64,000 nt of DNA from an uncultured Lachnospiraceae bacterium (GCA_910577735.1 CAJTOO010000011.1:124-64123), one strand, 5' to 3'; numbered from the stretch's first letter, positions 15,488-24,896 are shown. The notes: generated by a model from the letters alone, not told the origin. Translations and numbers: made by a program.

Positions 15488-15802
15488 TTAGATTTTATAT
15501 TTTACTGCTGTTCCGTAGGCGATGACTTCGGCGGCGCCTTGCATGATGGATGATGATGCGTAGCGGATATTAATGATGGCATCGGCGTCTAAGGTTTCTG
15601 CTTCGTCGACCATTCGTTTGATGGCAATCTGTCTTGCCTGGTTGAGCATTTCGGTGTATTCTTTCAGCTCACCGCCAACAAGGGTCTTAATACCTGCCAT
15701 GAAATCACGGCCCACGTTACGGCATTGTACAACGTTTCCTTTGACAATGCCTAAAGTTTCCACTTCTTTTCCGGTAATATAATCAGTATTTACGAGCAAC
15801 AT
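15488..15802 (-). CDS. YbjQ/UPF0145 family protein
   Basis: 104 residues, complete member of the YbjQ family (sometimes called heavy-metal-binding domain): conserved VQCRNVGRDFMAGIKTLVGGE-like centre and DADAIINIRYASS end. The family forms pentamers and its biological role is unknown; metal binding is only suggested by the domain name. The start at 15802 is chosen for the AAGGAGGAGAAGAGG sequence directly upstream. It overlaps the end of the merR gene by 20 bases, indicating coupling with it. Confidence 0.88.
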   Translation of the reverse strand: MLLVNTDYITGKEVETLGIVKGNVVQCRNVGRDFMAGIKTLVGGELKEYTEMLNQARQIAIKRMVDEAETLDADAIINIRYASSSIMQGAAEVIAYGTAVKYKI

Positions 15803-16424
15803 CCTCTTCTCCTCCTTCAATCTCTTTCATTCTTTGCAACAAGACTGCGATAACGGACAAAATCATGGTGATGGGAATGAGCAGAAATAATACCATGAGC
15901 CACAGGGATATAGAATCTGTTACATATTCCCAGATAAGGCCAGCGATACTCCCAATCATAATCAGTATAAACAGAAAACTGAAAATGATGGGCCCAAGCT
16001 TCTTCTGTCGGATGTCGTGCCTGTTTACATTTAAGAATTTAGTACCTTCTTGTTCCATTTCTACCATCCTTTCTAAATATTTGTCAGGAGAAAAGGTTTG
16101 ATACTGGCACGTTTCTTCACTTAGAAGCTGGCAAAGCCGTGTGGTTTCTTCGAGACTTGCTCTTTCCCGCTCTAAGAGAATGACTTGTCTTTGCAAAGCA
16201 TCAGTCAGAATCAGATCACCTTTCTGAATCCTTCTGATTTCTTCCAGGGGAAGGGATAATTTGCGAAGCATTTTAATTTTCTTTAGTTCTGTAACATCCT
16301 CCTCAGAATAATCACGATAGCCGTTTTCCAGATTGCGCTTGGGACTCAGCAATCCCTGTTGTTCATAGAAACGGATATTTTTCTTGGTGATGTTTACCTG
16401 CTGTTCTACTTCGTTGATTTTCAT
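15783..16424 (-). CDS. MerR-family regulator with two C-terminal membrane segments
   Basis: 213 residues. Residues 1-70 form a typical MerR winged helix-turn-helix (NITKKNIRFYEQQGLL...YRDYSEEDV). A coiled dimerisation helix follows at about 80-115. Residues about 144-165 and 172-194 are strongly hydrophobic, so the protein should be tethered to the membrane. No Cys-based metal-binding loop of the CueR/ZntR kind is evident, so the signal may come from the membrane. A MerR-type operator promoter lies right upstream, indicating autoregulation together with ybjQ. Confidence 0.88.
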   Translation of the reverse strand: MKINEVEQQVNITKKNIRFYEQQGLLSPKRNLENGYRDYSEEDVTELKKIKMLRKLSLPLEEIRRIQKGDLILTDALQRQVILLERERASLEETTRLCQLLSEETCQYQTFSPDKYLERMVEMEQEGTKFLNVNRHDIRQKKLGPIIFSFLFILIMIGSIAGLIWEYVTDSISLWLMVLFLLIPITMILSVIAVLLQRMKEIEGGEEDVARKY

Positions 16425-16470
16425 ATGACTTCCTCCTTGCCAGATTGCCGATTTTTCTCCTGCTACGGAC

Positions 16471-16501
16471 AGAATAAGGCTTCCACAAGGTGGAAGGTCA
16501 A
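16471..16501 (-). promoter_or_regulatory. MerR-type promoter with 19-bp spacer and perfect operator
   Basis: Minus strand: TTGACC (-35, 16501-16496), a 19-bp spacer and TATTCT (-10, 16476-16471). The spacer holds the inverted repeat CTTCCAC-CTT-GTGGAAG (16496-16480), 7 bp per arm and perfect. This long spacer plus central dyad is the hallmark of promoters activated by MerR proteins through DNA untwisting. It is 47 bases upstream of the merR start. Confidence 0.88.
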
Positions 16502-16524
16502 GAGAAATTTGATAAAAAGGATTC

Positions 16525-17298
16525 CTATATCATGGAAAGAAGCGGCACAAGCCGCCTCACCTCTCCCTCTTTGGCAAGGTTTGTGTAGGTTTCCAGTCTT
16601 GTCACCTGGATGCGGGAGGATGGTATTTTGCATCCAGCAAATTCACAGAATTTTTCAAAGACAACTGTAGGTTTGATATTGCCGCTGCTGCTGGCATCCA
16701 CAGTCATCTGGATACAGGGGAGGGACAGGCGTTTCTCATCCGGGTTTGTGATAAGCACGGCTGCGACTGCAGACATAATGTCTGTCAGTACCTGCGTTTC
16801 TTTCACCTGCATATTGTAAATCCCTTGTTTTAAGTCCATTTCCAGGATGCTCTTTTTGGTCTCTTTGGTATAGGGTATTTGTTCTTGCGCATAAAAGTCG
16901 GACAGCTTTTCAGCAAAATCTGGTATGGGAAAGTCCCCTTCTTTTAAATGAATCTGATAAGAAGCTGCGGCAACACTTGCCATGGCATTTTTGACTGTGT
17001 CCGGAAGTATACAGGCATCCAGAATCTGTACGCCTTCTACCATGGTATCGTTCAGGGCAGATACCATTTCGGCTGTACTTGTCAAGGTGTTAACTTCTAT
17101 GTCAAGATATTCCCCGAGGCTTTCAATGCCCACACCCAGAGGGGCAGCAAAGGACATGATCTGGTGGGGACTGAATCCTTCCGAATAGCGGATGTCTATG
17201 CCGGAACGTCTTATAGCCTTCTGGAAAAAGCGCATCATATCCAGGTGGCCGATAAATTTGATGGAGCCGTATTTGGCAAATTTCATTCTGATCTTCAT
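16525..17298 (-). CDS. TIGR03936 family radical-SAM-linked protein (DUF2344)
   Basis: 257 residues starting KIRMKFAKYGSIKFIGHLDMMR, the conserved opening of this family, followed by RYSEGFSPHQ and SFAAPLGVG. It is always found beside or fused to the TIGR03960 radical SAM protein, as here, where the start overlaps the partner's stop by 4 bases. The pair is often encoded next to RNase G and rplU. Its biochemical function is not established. Confidence 0.9.
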   Translation of the reverse strand: MKIRMKFAKYGSIKFIGHLDMMRFFQKAIRRSGIDIRYSEGFSPHQIMSFAAPLGVGIESLGEYLDIEVNTLTSTAEMVSALNDTMVEGVQILDACILPDTVKNAMASVAAASYQIHLKEGDFPIPDFAEKLSDFYAQEQIPYTKETKKSILEMDLKQGIYNMQVKETQVLTDIMSAVAAVLITNPDEKRLSLPCIQMTVDASSSGNIKPTVVFEKFCEFAGCKIPSSRIQVTRLETYTNLAKEGEVRRLVPLLSMI

Positions 17299-19175
17299 GT
17301 CTCTTCATTTCCTTCCTCATAGCATACACCGCCGCCGAACCGCCTTGCGCCGCAGCCCTGGCATTTGTTTCTGCAGTTGGGAGAGGTTGTGCCTTCCTGT
17401 GCCTTTTGCCATTCACGTAGCAGGAATTGTCTGGTGACGCCGCAATCTATGAAATCCCAGGGAAAAATTTCGTCATCGGCCCGCTCTCTGGTGGTATAAA
17501 AGCCAATATCCAGTCCGCAGTCCGCGAAACTTTCAAGCCACACATCATTGTGGAAGGACTCGCTCCAGGAATCAAACATACAGCCGCGGGTGTAGGCTGT
17601 GAGGATGGCTTGTCCCACTCTTCTGTCACCTCTGGCAAAGACCCCCTCTAAAACGCTTACGTCTGCCTCATGCCAGTTGTATTTGATGCTCTTTTGATTG
17701 AGCTGCTCCATGATGCCCTGCCTGGTCTGATGGGCTTTGTCCAGAAATTCTTCTTTGGTACACATGGGCGCCCACTGAAAAGGGGTAAAGGGCTTTGGAA
17801 TAAAAAAGGAAGTGCTCGTCACGATCTGCACTCTGCCGTTTACGCGCTTTTCCTTGGGAACGGTATCAAAGAAAGTGGCTGCAATCTTATTGGAGAGCTC
17901 TCCGATTCCACGGATATCTTCTGCCGTTTCCGTGGGAAGCCCCAGCATAAAATAGAGTTTCACTCTGGTCCAGCCGCCCTCGAAAGCCAATGCGGCTCCT
18001 TTCAAAATGACTTCTTCGGTCAATCCTTTGTTGATGACATCCCGGAGTCTTTGACTGCCGGCTTCCGGAGCAAAGGTAAGACTGCTCTTTTTCACATCCT
18101 GTACTTTGCTCATCACATCCAGGGAAAAGGCGTCAATGCGAAGAGAAGGCAGGGAGATATTGATATGTTTTCTGTCGCAGTCTTCTATCAAAAAGTCCAG
18201 AAGCTCATTTAATTGTGAATAATCACTGGAGCTTAAGGAACTTAAGGAAATTTCTTCATGGCCTGTGTTTGCAAGCATTTTAGCGGCGTAAGTCTTTAGC
18301 ATGTCCACATCCCGCTCTCTGACAGGCCGGTATAGCTGCCCTGCCTGACAGAAACGGCATCCCCTGATACAGCCCCGTTGGATTTCCAGTACCACCCGGT
18401 CCTGGGTCACTTTGATGAAAGGAACTACCGGTTTGTCCGGATAATGGGTATGGGAAACATCCATCACAATTTCTTTGAGAATGGTGTCAGGCGCCTGGTC
18501 ATAAAGTTTTCGGCGTTCCTTGACCGTACCGTCCTCATGGTAGACTTCTTCATAAAACTGTGGTACATAGATGCCGGGAATCTTAGCAGCGCCTTTTAAG
18601 AAGTCCAGGCGGGAACCGCCCTTCTTCCTGTTTTCCAGATACCAGTCAAGCAGGGGGCGATACTGTGTCTCACCTTCCCCAATGTAAAACAGATCAAAGA
18701 AATCCGCTATGGGTTCCGGATTATAACTGCAGGGACCGCCACCGATCACAACAGGCATGGATGCATCCCTGTCTTTGGCGAGAACGGGAATCTGTGCAAG
18801 ATCCAGTATCTGTAATATGTTGGTGTAGCACATTTCATATTGCAGGGTGATGCCCAGAAAGTCCATATCCCGGATGGGATCCTGGGATTCCAGACCAAAG
18901 AGGGCTATCTTTTCCCTTCGCATAATCTGATCTAAATCCGTCCATGGAGAATACACTCGTTCACACCAGACATCGTCCCAGCTGTTGAACATGCTGTAAA
19001 GAATCTGGATGCCCAGATGTGACATACCGATTTCATAGACATCAGGGAAGCACATGGCAAAGCGTACGTCAATCTGCTTCTTATCTTTCATGACAGAGTT
19101 AACCTCACCCCCAATATACCGGGCAGGCTTTTCCACATGCATCAAAATATCGTCACGTAATGCTAACTTTCTCAT
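17295..19175 (-). CDS. TIGR03960 family B12-binding-domain/radical SAM protein
   Basis: 626 residues. The N-terminal part (about 1-180) resembles a B12-binding-like fold (CFPDVYEIGMSHLG). The radical SAM core starts near residue 265 with the cluster motif RGCIRGCRFCQAG, giving CxxxCxxC ligands. A Cys-rich tail holds CRNKCQGCGARRF near 605-617 and may bind another metal site. The substrate is unknown; its fixed partner is the TIGR03936 protein downstream. The start ATG at 19175 has AAGGGAT about 12 bases upstream. Confidence 0.9.
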   Translation of the reverse strand: MRKLALRDDILMHVEKPARYIGGEVNSVMKDKKQIDVRFAMCFPDVYEIGMSHLGIQILYSMFNSWDDVWCERVYSPWTDLDQIMRREKIALFGLESQDPIRDMDFLGITLQYEMCYTNILQILDLAQIPVLAKDRDASMPVVIGGGPCSYNPEPIADFFDLFYIGEGETQYRPLLDWYLENRKKGGSRLDFLKGAAKIPGIYVPQFYEEVYHEDGTVKERRKLYDQAPDTILKEIVMDVSHTHYPDKPVVPFIKVTQDRVVLEIQRGCIRGCRFCQAGQLYRPVRERDVDMLKTYAAKMLANTGHEEISLSSLSSSDYSQLNELLDFLIEDCDRKHINISLPSLRIDAFSLDVMSKVQDVKKSSLTFAPEAGSQRLRDVINKGLTEEVILKGAALAFEGGWTRVKLYFMLGLPTETAEDIRGIGELSNKIAATFFDTVPKEKRVNGRVQIVTSTSFFIPKPFTPFQWAPMCTKEEFLDKAHQTRQGIMEQLNQKSIKYNWHEADVSVLEGVFARGDRRVGQAILTAYTRGCMFDSWSESFHNDVWLESFADCGLDIGFYTTRERADDEIFPWDFIDCGVTRQFLLREWQKAQEGTTSPNCRNKCQGCGARRFGGGVCYEEGNEET

Positions 19176-19283
19176 CTTTGTAATAATCCCTTACTGTTTC
19201 GATTTTCACAGGCAACTGGCCGATTAGATTTTCAGTTCCGGTGATTGCCGTGAAGATAATCTTGTAGATTCAGTATATCGGAT

Positions 19284-19709
19284 TTAATCTTCAAAATCAA
19301 GCAGACCGGCCAGCTCCTCAAAGACAGGGTTCTGGTCTTGTGTATCTTCATACAGATGAAAGGTATCGGCCAGTATCATGTCATATACTTCACCGGTACT
19401 GTAGGCGCCTATTTTGCTTCCATTGGTATCACACACCAGGAATCCCACAAACAAAAATACGGCAAGCACCATGCGGTATTTAAAGCCTCCCATGGAAGTT
19501 CCCGGAATTTCGCTGTTTTCAGGGGTTCCCCCGTAGGGCGAAGTTTCATTCATGCCGGAAAACGCCCTTTTATCATACAAGGGAAGCTGGTTGCTCTTAC
19601 CATATAGTATCTGCTCTCTCTGCCTTATTTTTACCCGATTACCCATATTTTCCTCCCGAATGCATCTGGCCAGTTCCATCTTCTTTTCCAAGGTCACTTT
19701 ATTGCTCAT
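19284..19709 (-). CDS. Hypothetical protein with one membrane segment
   Basis: 141 residues that I do not recognise. Residues 1-75 are charged and hydrophilic (basic KMELARCIREEN near the start, then a Gly/Pro/Ser-rich part). One hydrophobic segment, YRMVLAVFLFVGFLVCD, lies near 78-95, and the tail is acidic (ending GLLDFED). It could be a single-pass protein with an inside N-terminus. AAGGAAG precedes the ATG. It sits between the cobalamin-regulated operon terminator and the radical-SAM pair. Confidence 0.65.
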   Translation of the reverse strand: MSNKVTLEKKMELARCIREENMGNRVKIRQREQILYGKSNQLPLYDKRAFSGMNETSPYGGTPENSEIPGTSMGGFKYRMVLAVFLFVGFLVCDTNGSKIGAYSTGEVYDMILADTFHLYEDTQDQNPVFEELAGLLDFED

Positions 19710-19761
19710 TTATATTTGCTTCCTTATGGATTGCTTTGCTAAATATTATGAATAGAAGGAG

Positions 19762-19794
19762 AAAAAAAGAACATACCTATGTTGTGGTATGCTC
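19762..19794 (-). terminator. Terminator of the cobalamin-regulated operon
   Basis: Minus strand: GAGCATACC (19794-19786) pairs with GGTATGTTC (19777-19769) and is followed by seven T residues (19768-19762). The stem begins at the last base of the ATPase gene, so stop codon and terminator abut. Confidence 0.85.
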
Positions 19795-20600
19795 TATATA
19801 CTTGTTATCTGTTGGATGTATGCAAGAAATTTTTCATCTTGTCGAAAACTGTCCTGTTCTAAATCATAAAGCTGCCTGATAAATGCAGGTTGAAAAATTT
19901 CTTCCGGAGTACCGTATTTCTCGATATACGCTCCCTTCAGGCAAAGTATTTTGTCTGAGATGATCTTGGCAAGTTCCAGTTCATGTAAAGACATAATGAC
20001 TGTCAGACCTTTCTTTTCCTGCATATCCTTTAAGATAGATAAAAGTTCAAGTTTATACCGGATATCCAGATAAGAGGTCGGTTCATCCAGAACAATAATT
20101 TCCGGTTCCTGACAGAGTGCCCTGGCAAGCATTACCCGCTGTTTCTGTCCATCGCTGATTTTGTTAAACTCCTGTCTGCTGATATCTTGGGTATGTGTGA
20201 GTTCTATAACTTCGTCTACAATCTTTATATCCGCCTCTGACAGAATGCCAAACCAGCCTGTATAAGGATATCGCCCTGTTGCAATCACGTCCCTGCAGGT
20301 TTTCAACTCTGCTTTTACTTTCTGTGTAAATACCACGGACATTTTCCTGGCCAATTCATTTCTTTTCATTTCTGATACAACTGTTTCTCCAAGATATACG
20401 GTTCCGCCAAGCAGACGCAGTTGTCCCGCAATACTTTTCAACAGAGTCGATTTCCCTGCTCCATTGGGACCTATCAGGCTTAAGATTTCTCCCTTATCCA
20501 GTGCGATATCCACATTTCTGATCAATGGTCTGTTCTCATATCCAACACACATTGCTTTCGTTGTAAAATAATACTGCTCCATATCCATATCCATACCCAT
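19794..20600 (-). CDS. FecE-type ABC transporter ATP-binding protein
   Basis: 268 residues. Walker A GPNGAGKST at 44-52, Q-loop FTQK, signature ISDGQKQR in place of the common LSGGQ, Walker B IIVLDEP with the D-loop SYLD, and the switch His in SLHELE. It powers an importer of the iron-siderophore/heme/cobalamin class. It is the last gene of the cbiK-lipoprotein-permease-ATPase operon. The start among several early Met codons is uncertain by up to six residues. Confidence 0.92.
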   Translation of the reverse strand: MGMDMDMEQYYFTTKAMCVGYENRPLIRNVDIALDKGEILSLIGPNGAGKSTLLKSIAGQLRLLGGTVYLGETVVSEMKRNELARKMSVVFTQKVKAELKTCRDVIATGRYPYTGWFGILSEADIKIVDEVIELTHTQDISRQEFNKISDGQKQRVMLARALCQEPEIIVLDEPTSYLDIRYKLELLSILKDMQEKKGLTVIMSLHELELAKIISDKILCLKGAYIEKYGTPEEIFQPAFIRQLYDLEQDSFRQDEKFLAYIQQITSI

Positions 20601-20632
20601 TCCGTTTCCGAAACCAATGATTCTTGATTCGC

Positions 20633-21658
20633 TTAAATCTGCCTGTCTTCATGTTTTCTTCCCAGAATCCATAGTACAATCGGCGCACCGAAAATAGCAG
20701 TCACCGTACTGATGCCAAGCTCCGTCGGTGCAAGCATTGTTCTGGCAAGCAGATCACAGAACAGGCAGAAAACACTTCCGCCCAAAAAGCAGGCTGGTAT
20801 CATGAAAATGGGCTCAACAGTTCCAAGAAGTTTCTTAACCAAATGCGGCACTGCAACGCCCACAAAAGAAACCGGCCCGGCAAACGCCACAATACATGCC
20901 GACAGCATACTGGAAAATATCACAAGACATATTCGTAAAAATCTTAAGTTTACGCCTGCATTTACTGCATAGGCATCTCCCAATTGGTAAGCACTGAGCG
21001 GTTTCGACATGAGAAATACAAGAAACACGGTTACCGCAACAACAAGCGCCATGACTTCCACATTCTCCCATGTCATTCCGGAAAAACTCCCCCTTGACCA
21101 ATTGTGAAGATTAACAATATCCGCATCATCCGCAAAAGTCACTACCAATTCTGTGATTGCAGAACAAATATATCCGATCATGACACCGCTGACAATCAGC
21201 ATTGACATATTCTCCGTCCGGCGGGAAAGCACAAGAACAAATCCCATAGATATCATTGCGCCTGTAAATGCAGAGACAATCATATCTGTGGATGTCACGG
21301 TGATGGTTCTTTCCATGTAAAAAATCATGACAAGAGCAACTGTCATTTTGGCGCCGGAAGAAATTCCAAGGACAAAGGGACCTGCTATTGGATTATGGAA
21401 AAATGTCTGCAGCAGATAACCGGCAAGTGAAAGGGCTCCGCCAAGGATTAAGACTGCTGTCGCTCTTGGCAGTCTGATATCCCATAAGATTCGATTGATT
21501 GTTTCTGTGTTGTCCGGTCCTGCCGCCAGGATTCCTATCATTTCCGGCAATGCAATCTTAATGCTGCCAAGAAAAATATTGAGTATTATAAAAATAAAGG
21601 TACCCGCCCCAAGCAGACTAAAAGCGGCAAGATATCTGCATTTTCTGTTTATCAACAT
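20633..21658 (-). CDS. FecCD/BtuC-type ABC transporter permease
   Basis: 341 residues with about ten hydrophobic segments. Family motifs are WDIRLPRATAVLILGGALSLAG-like after the first helix, NPIAGPFVLGISSGA near 93-107 and GPVSFVGVAVPHLVKKLLG near 265-283, the cytoplasmic coupling region. Homologues import vitamin B12, heme or ferric siderophores. The order with a riboswitch, CbiK and a binding lipoprotein points to a B12-related tetrapyrrole or cobalt. It begins 11 bases after the lipoprotein gene. Confidence 0.93.
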   Translation of the reverse strand: MLINRKCRYLAAFSLLGAGTFIFIILNIFLGSIKIALPEMIGILAAGPDNTETINRILWDIRLPRATAVLILGGALSLAGYLLQTFFHNPIAGPFVLGISSGAKMTVALVMIFYMERTITVTSTDMIVSAFTGAMISMGFVLVLSRRTENMSMLIVSGVMIGYICSAITELVVTFADDADIVNLHNWSRGSFSGMTWENVEVMALVVAVTVFLVFLMSKPLSAYQLGDAYAVNAGVNLRFLRICLVIFSSMLSACIVAFAGPVSFVGVAVPHLVKKLLGTVEPIFMIPACFLGGSVFCLFCDLLARTMLAPTELGISTVTAIFGAPIVLWILGRKHEDRQI

Positions 21659-21669
21659 CTGATTTATCC

Positions 21670-23514
21670 TTATTCCAAACGAAACATATAGTTCATATTA
21701 TCCGTTTCCCCGGATAGCATTGCATGAATATCTTCTGCCAGATAACCGATTGAGAGGGGCTGCTGGTACACATCCCTTGTGGTACACCAGACATTTCCTT
21801 CATTTACGGCCTTAAACTCCGCTAACAGCCCGCATTTATCCACTAAGTCTTCTATGCTGGCAACACCGCCGTCAATGGAACTGTTGTAAATCAGAAAGTC
21901 TGCGTCTTTTGCACCTGCGTAAAATTCTTCCATCTGCATGTTAATGGTAGAGCGCTTTGTCTCTGCATCTCCCAGATTTTCAAAAACATACTTTCCCCCG
22001 GCAAGTTCTATGATCTTTGGGATATAATCGGTTGACTGGCGTACTTGAATGAGATTGTTCGATGTGACAAAAAAGAAGGCTGCCGTTTTGTCTGTTTTTT
22101 CATCATCCGCAATCCGTTCAAAAATTGCCTTTTGTTCCTCAAAAATCCGCGCCGCTTCCTTTTCTTTGTCAAGCAGTGCTCCATAAAACTTTACCCACTC
22201 CACCCTTCCAAGGGGATGGGGTTCATAGCTGGAATATTCTATCATCATGGGGATACCGAAGTCCTCCAGTTTCTCCACCACCTCGGGCGCATGGGATATC
22301 ATCGTGTTTTCTATGGCAAGCGTACATCCGTTGGAAACGATCAGTTCATAATCCGGTTTATTATATTTACCTGCATATAGGATTTCTCCTCTCGCCATGG
22401 CATCCTTTGCCTCTTCGATATACCAGCCGTCCTCCTTCTGGCCTGAAAAGGATATCTTGTCTAAACCGTCCAGAGCGCAGAACATGTCCATGGCTGAAGA
22501 TGCTACCAGATAAAGGTCTCTGATGGGACGTTTCAGCACAACAATCCCATCTTCCAAATCCTGTGGTATTTCACCGTCTTCCGGCACAAGCAGAAATTTC
22601 TTGTTGTCTACAGTGGTTGTAAGCAAAACATAGCCGCCCGGATAATGCTCTACTGTAAAGTTTTCTGCATACTGCAATTCCATACTGCTCTCATGAAGAA
22701 TCTCCTTTATTGTGTCTGCATGGAAGGTCAGCGTGTATTCCACTTCATGGGGGCTGCTCATTGCCACAGTATCTCCAATGACCTGCATGGGTTCATCAAA
22801 ACATAACACCGGAATTTCAAACACAGAGTCGCCTTCTGTATTGACTGGCAGATATTTCACCTCGTCTACCAGCATATAATCATAATTTGGACTGTTCCAC
22901 TGCACCGTCGCTGTGGCCTTCCCATCCGTAACGACAATTGTTACAGGTGATAAGATTGCTGCTTTGCCGCTTCCGCCCTGAAAGGTCATATCCACACTAT
23001 AGGTACCGTCTGACAAAGCACTGGCTTTTACCGCCTGCGTCCCCTCCTTTGACAATACGGCATTAGAGACACTGACCTTATGGTCATACCATTTTCCTTT
23101 GGTTCCAAGCAACGCCAGATCAAATTCTGTGTCAAGCGCAGGAACAGGTACGTCAAAGCCATAAACCTCCTCTGTCATACCATCGCTGTATGTAACGGTA
23201 TCTTCTGTGGGCATCAGCAGTCCAGCGCTGTCTTTTTTCGCATCTTTTGCCAGACCTGAGTACAGGTTTACGATATTCTTAGAGTTAAGTGAAATATGTA
23301 TGATCATTTCACCATCTTCTACTGTCAGGACACCTTTGCCGTCGCATGCTTCGCTGACATGGAACATCGTGCTGTCTGTATGAAACTCTGCTGAATAGAT
23401 TCCGTCAGGCAGACCTGCTTCCAAAACAGAATCCTTCTTCTGGCATCCTAAAAGCAAGGCCGCCAGAAGGAACATAACCGCAGCCGCCGGTTTTTTATAT
23501 AAACTTCTTTTCAT
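21670..23514 (-). CDS. Substrate-binding lipoprotein with NEAT-like domains and a BtuF-type domain
   Basis: 614 residues. The signal peptide ends in a lipobox LLLGC with lipidation at Cys24, so it is anchored to the outer face of the membrane. Two domains at about 35-145 and 165-275 each begin DG-x-Y-S and carry the strand pattern seen in NEAT heme-binding domains. The second includes SPNYDYMLVDEVKYLPV and an AMSSPHEVEYTL end. From about 330 to 610 there is a periplasmic-binding fold of the BtuF/FepB kind. The start ATG at 23514 has AGGAG nine bases upstream; an in-frame GTG at 23523 is too close to it. Domain naming is by eye; ligand heme, cobalamin or a precursor. Confidence 0.8.
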   Translation of the reverse strand: MKRSLYKKPAAAVMFLLAALLLGCQKKDSVLEAGLPDGIYSAEFHTDSTMFHVSEACDGKGVLTVEDGEMIIHISLNSKNIVNLYSGLAKDAKKDSAGLLMPTEDTVTYSDGMTEEVYGFDVPVPALDTEFDLALLGTKGKWYDHKVSVSNAVLSKEGTQAVKASALSDGTYSVDMTFQGGSGKAAILSPVTIVVTDGKATATVQWNSPNYDYMLVDEVKYLPVNTEGDSVFEIPVLCFDEPMQVIGDTVAMSSPHEVEYTLTFHADTIKEILHESSMELQYAENFTVEHYPGGYVLLTTTVDNKKFLLVPEDGEIPQDLEDGIVVLKRPIRDLYLVASSAMDMFCALDGLDKISFSGQKEDGWYIEEAKDAMARGEILYAGKYNKPDYELIVSNGCTLAIENTMISHAPEVVEKLEDFGIPMMIEYSSYEPHPLGRVEWVKFYGALLDKEKEAARIFEEQKAIFERIADDEKTDKTAAFFFVTSNNLIQVRQSTDYIPKIIELAGGKYVFENLGDAETKRSTINMQMEEFYAGAKDADFLIYNSSIDGGVASIEDLVDKCGLLAEFKAVNEGNVWCTTRDVYQQPLSIGYLAEDIHAMLSGETDNMNYMFRLE

Positions 23515-23529
23515 CTTTTTCACTCCTGC

Positions 23530-24705
23530 TTAGTCTATCACTGCCGCGGTATGCTCCACATAGATTTTTTGGATCGCTTCAACTGAACCAAGGCCGATAA
23601 CCTGCGCTTCCACACTGTCAAAATTACCGGAAGCTTTCATGATGCTCATCCAGGAATCTTCATCCTCTCCGGCCATATCATTATTGGCATGATCACCAGC
23701 CACCACCATCAAAGGCCGGAGAATCACCTTGGTATATCCTGCCTGGGTAATGGCCAAGCACACCTCTTCACAAGAGGTTTCTTCCGGCGCCCCTTCTATT
23801 GTCCCGATAAACACGTTATCGTATCCCAGCGCTTTCATCTGGGACTGCATCTGGCTGTAAGAAACTTTTGCCGTATGAGAGGTGCCGTGTCCTAAAAACA
23901 CAAAAGCAACGCCATCTTTCTTTGCTGCATTCAGATCCGCATACCCTGCATTGCTTACAGCCGTTTCTGTCAGCGCCTTTGCCACGGCCTCCTTATCGGC
24001 ATTGCTTACCGCTGCGTCCTGAGCTGCCTGTCCCAGAAGCGGCTCTGCGATTTTTACCGTCTCAAACCTGTCATGATATGCCTTCACACGTTCCATCAGT
24101 TCATCGTACTCTGCACCATGCATCAGATGGGTGGGCTGAATCACCAGATCTTTGACGCCGTTCCCCGCTGCACGTTCTAATGCCTGATCCATGTTATCAA
24201 TAAATTCCTCGTCCCGTGCCTGTATATGATTGATGATAATCTGGGATGTAAAGGCCCGCCTTACTGCCCAATCAGGGTTTGCCTTTTGTATGGCATCTTC
24301 AATTCCTTTGATATCCTTGGCGCGGCTGTCATTAAAAGAAGTACCAAAACTGACTACCAGAATTTCCTTTTCACCAATGCCATCTTGATTACGGGGATTA
24401 TCCTTAGAAGCGTCACCAGTATCTCTGCCAAAATAATCTGAATCAGCATTCTCACCCTCCACCAGTTCTTTTTGCTTATCTGTGAGCGCATCCCAGGAGG
24501 CTTTTGCCTGCGCACACTGCGCATCTGTATCCGCCGTTCTAGTCTGTACATAAATTGCATCAATGTAAGCGGCAGTCTTATCGGCCGCCTTCTGATCGAT
24601 ACCTGCTTCTTTCTCAGTAGATACGGGCACGCCCCCACATCCCGCGAGGACTACAGAGCAAGTTATGGCTCCGGCAAATAATGCAGTAACAAATTTCAGT
24701 TTCAT
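23530..24705 (-). CDS. cbiK: Lipoprotein CbiK-type sirohydrochlorin cobaltochelatase
   Basis: 391 residues. A signal peptide ends LAGC with lipid attachment at Cys23, unusual for an enzyme of cobalamin synthesis. A helical spacer at about 35-90 (TAAYIDAIYVQTRT...DALTDKQKELV) follows, then the CbiK domain at 113-385. This domain opens with LVVSFGTSFNDSR and has candidate metal-binding His residues in PTHLMHGAEYDE (193, 196), GHGTSH (273, 277) and VAGDHANNDMAG. CbiK inserts cobalt into a sirohydrochlorin; periplasmic CbiK forms known from Desulfovibrio have been linked to metal or heme transport. First gene behind a cobalamin riboswitch. Confidence 0.9.
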   Translation of the reverse strand: MKLKFVTALFAGAITCSVVLAGCGGVPVSTEKEAGIDQKAADKTAAYIDAIYVQTRTADTDAQCAQAKASWDALTDKQKELVEGENADSDYFGRDTGDASKDNPRNQDGIGEKEILVVSFGTSFNDSRAKDIKGIEDAIQKANPDWAVRRAFTSQIIINHIQARDEEFIDNMDQALERAAGNGVKDLVIQPTHLMHGAEYDELMERVKAYHDRFETVKIAEPLLGQAAQDAAVSNADKEAVAKALTETAVSNAGYADLNAAKKDGVAFVFLGHGTSHTAKVSYSQMQSQMKALGYDNVFIGTIEGAPEETSCEEVCLAITQAGYTKVILRPLMVVAGDHANNDMAGEDEDSWMSIMKASGNFDSVEAQVIGLGSVEAIQKIYVEHTAAVID

Positions 24706-24759
24706 CCTTTCCTTTCCTTTCCTCTTTTCTTCCTAATTTTACAAAAATAACCGTACAAT

Positions 24760-24804
24760 AAAAAATCCTTTCCCGCTGTTTGTTACCGCTACGGAAAAGG
24801 ATTC
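24760..24804 (-). terminator. Expression-platform terminator of the cobalamin riboswitch
   Basis: Minus strand: ATCCTTTTCC (about 24802-24793) pairs with GGGAAAGGAT (24774-24765), followed by a run of T residues to 24760. Lying between aptamer and cbiK, it should form when cobalamin is bound and stop transcription. Confidence 0.85.
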
Positions 24805-24817
24805 CTACACAAAATAA

Positions 24818-24850
24818 GCCTGCAAAACATCCTTCCGGCTATTTTGCAAG
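24818..24850 (-). repeat. Hairpin in the cobalamin riboswitch expression platform
   Basis: Minus-strand TGCAAAA and TTTTGCA enclose a 16- to 18-base loop. Slightly upstream, GTTGTAC (24859-24853) repeats the 3' strand of the aptamer's closing helix (24903-24897), so it could compete for the same partner. This suggests switching between alternative folds; inference only. Confidence 0.4.
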
Positions 24851-24896
24851 TTCAAAATGTACAACCAATTACTCGTGGCTTGAAACAAATGTTTCC

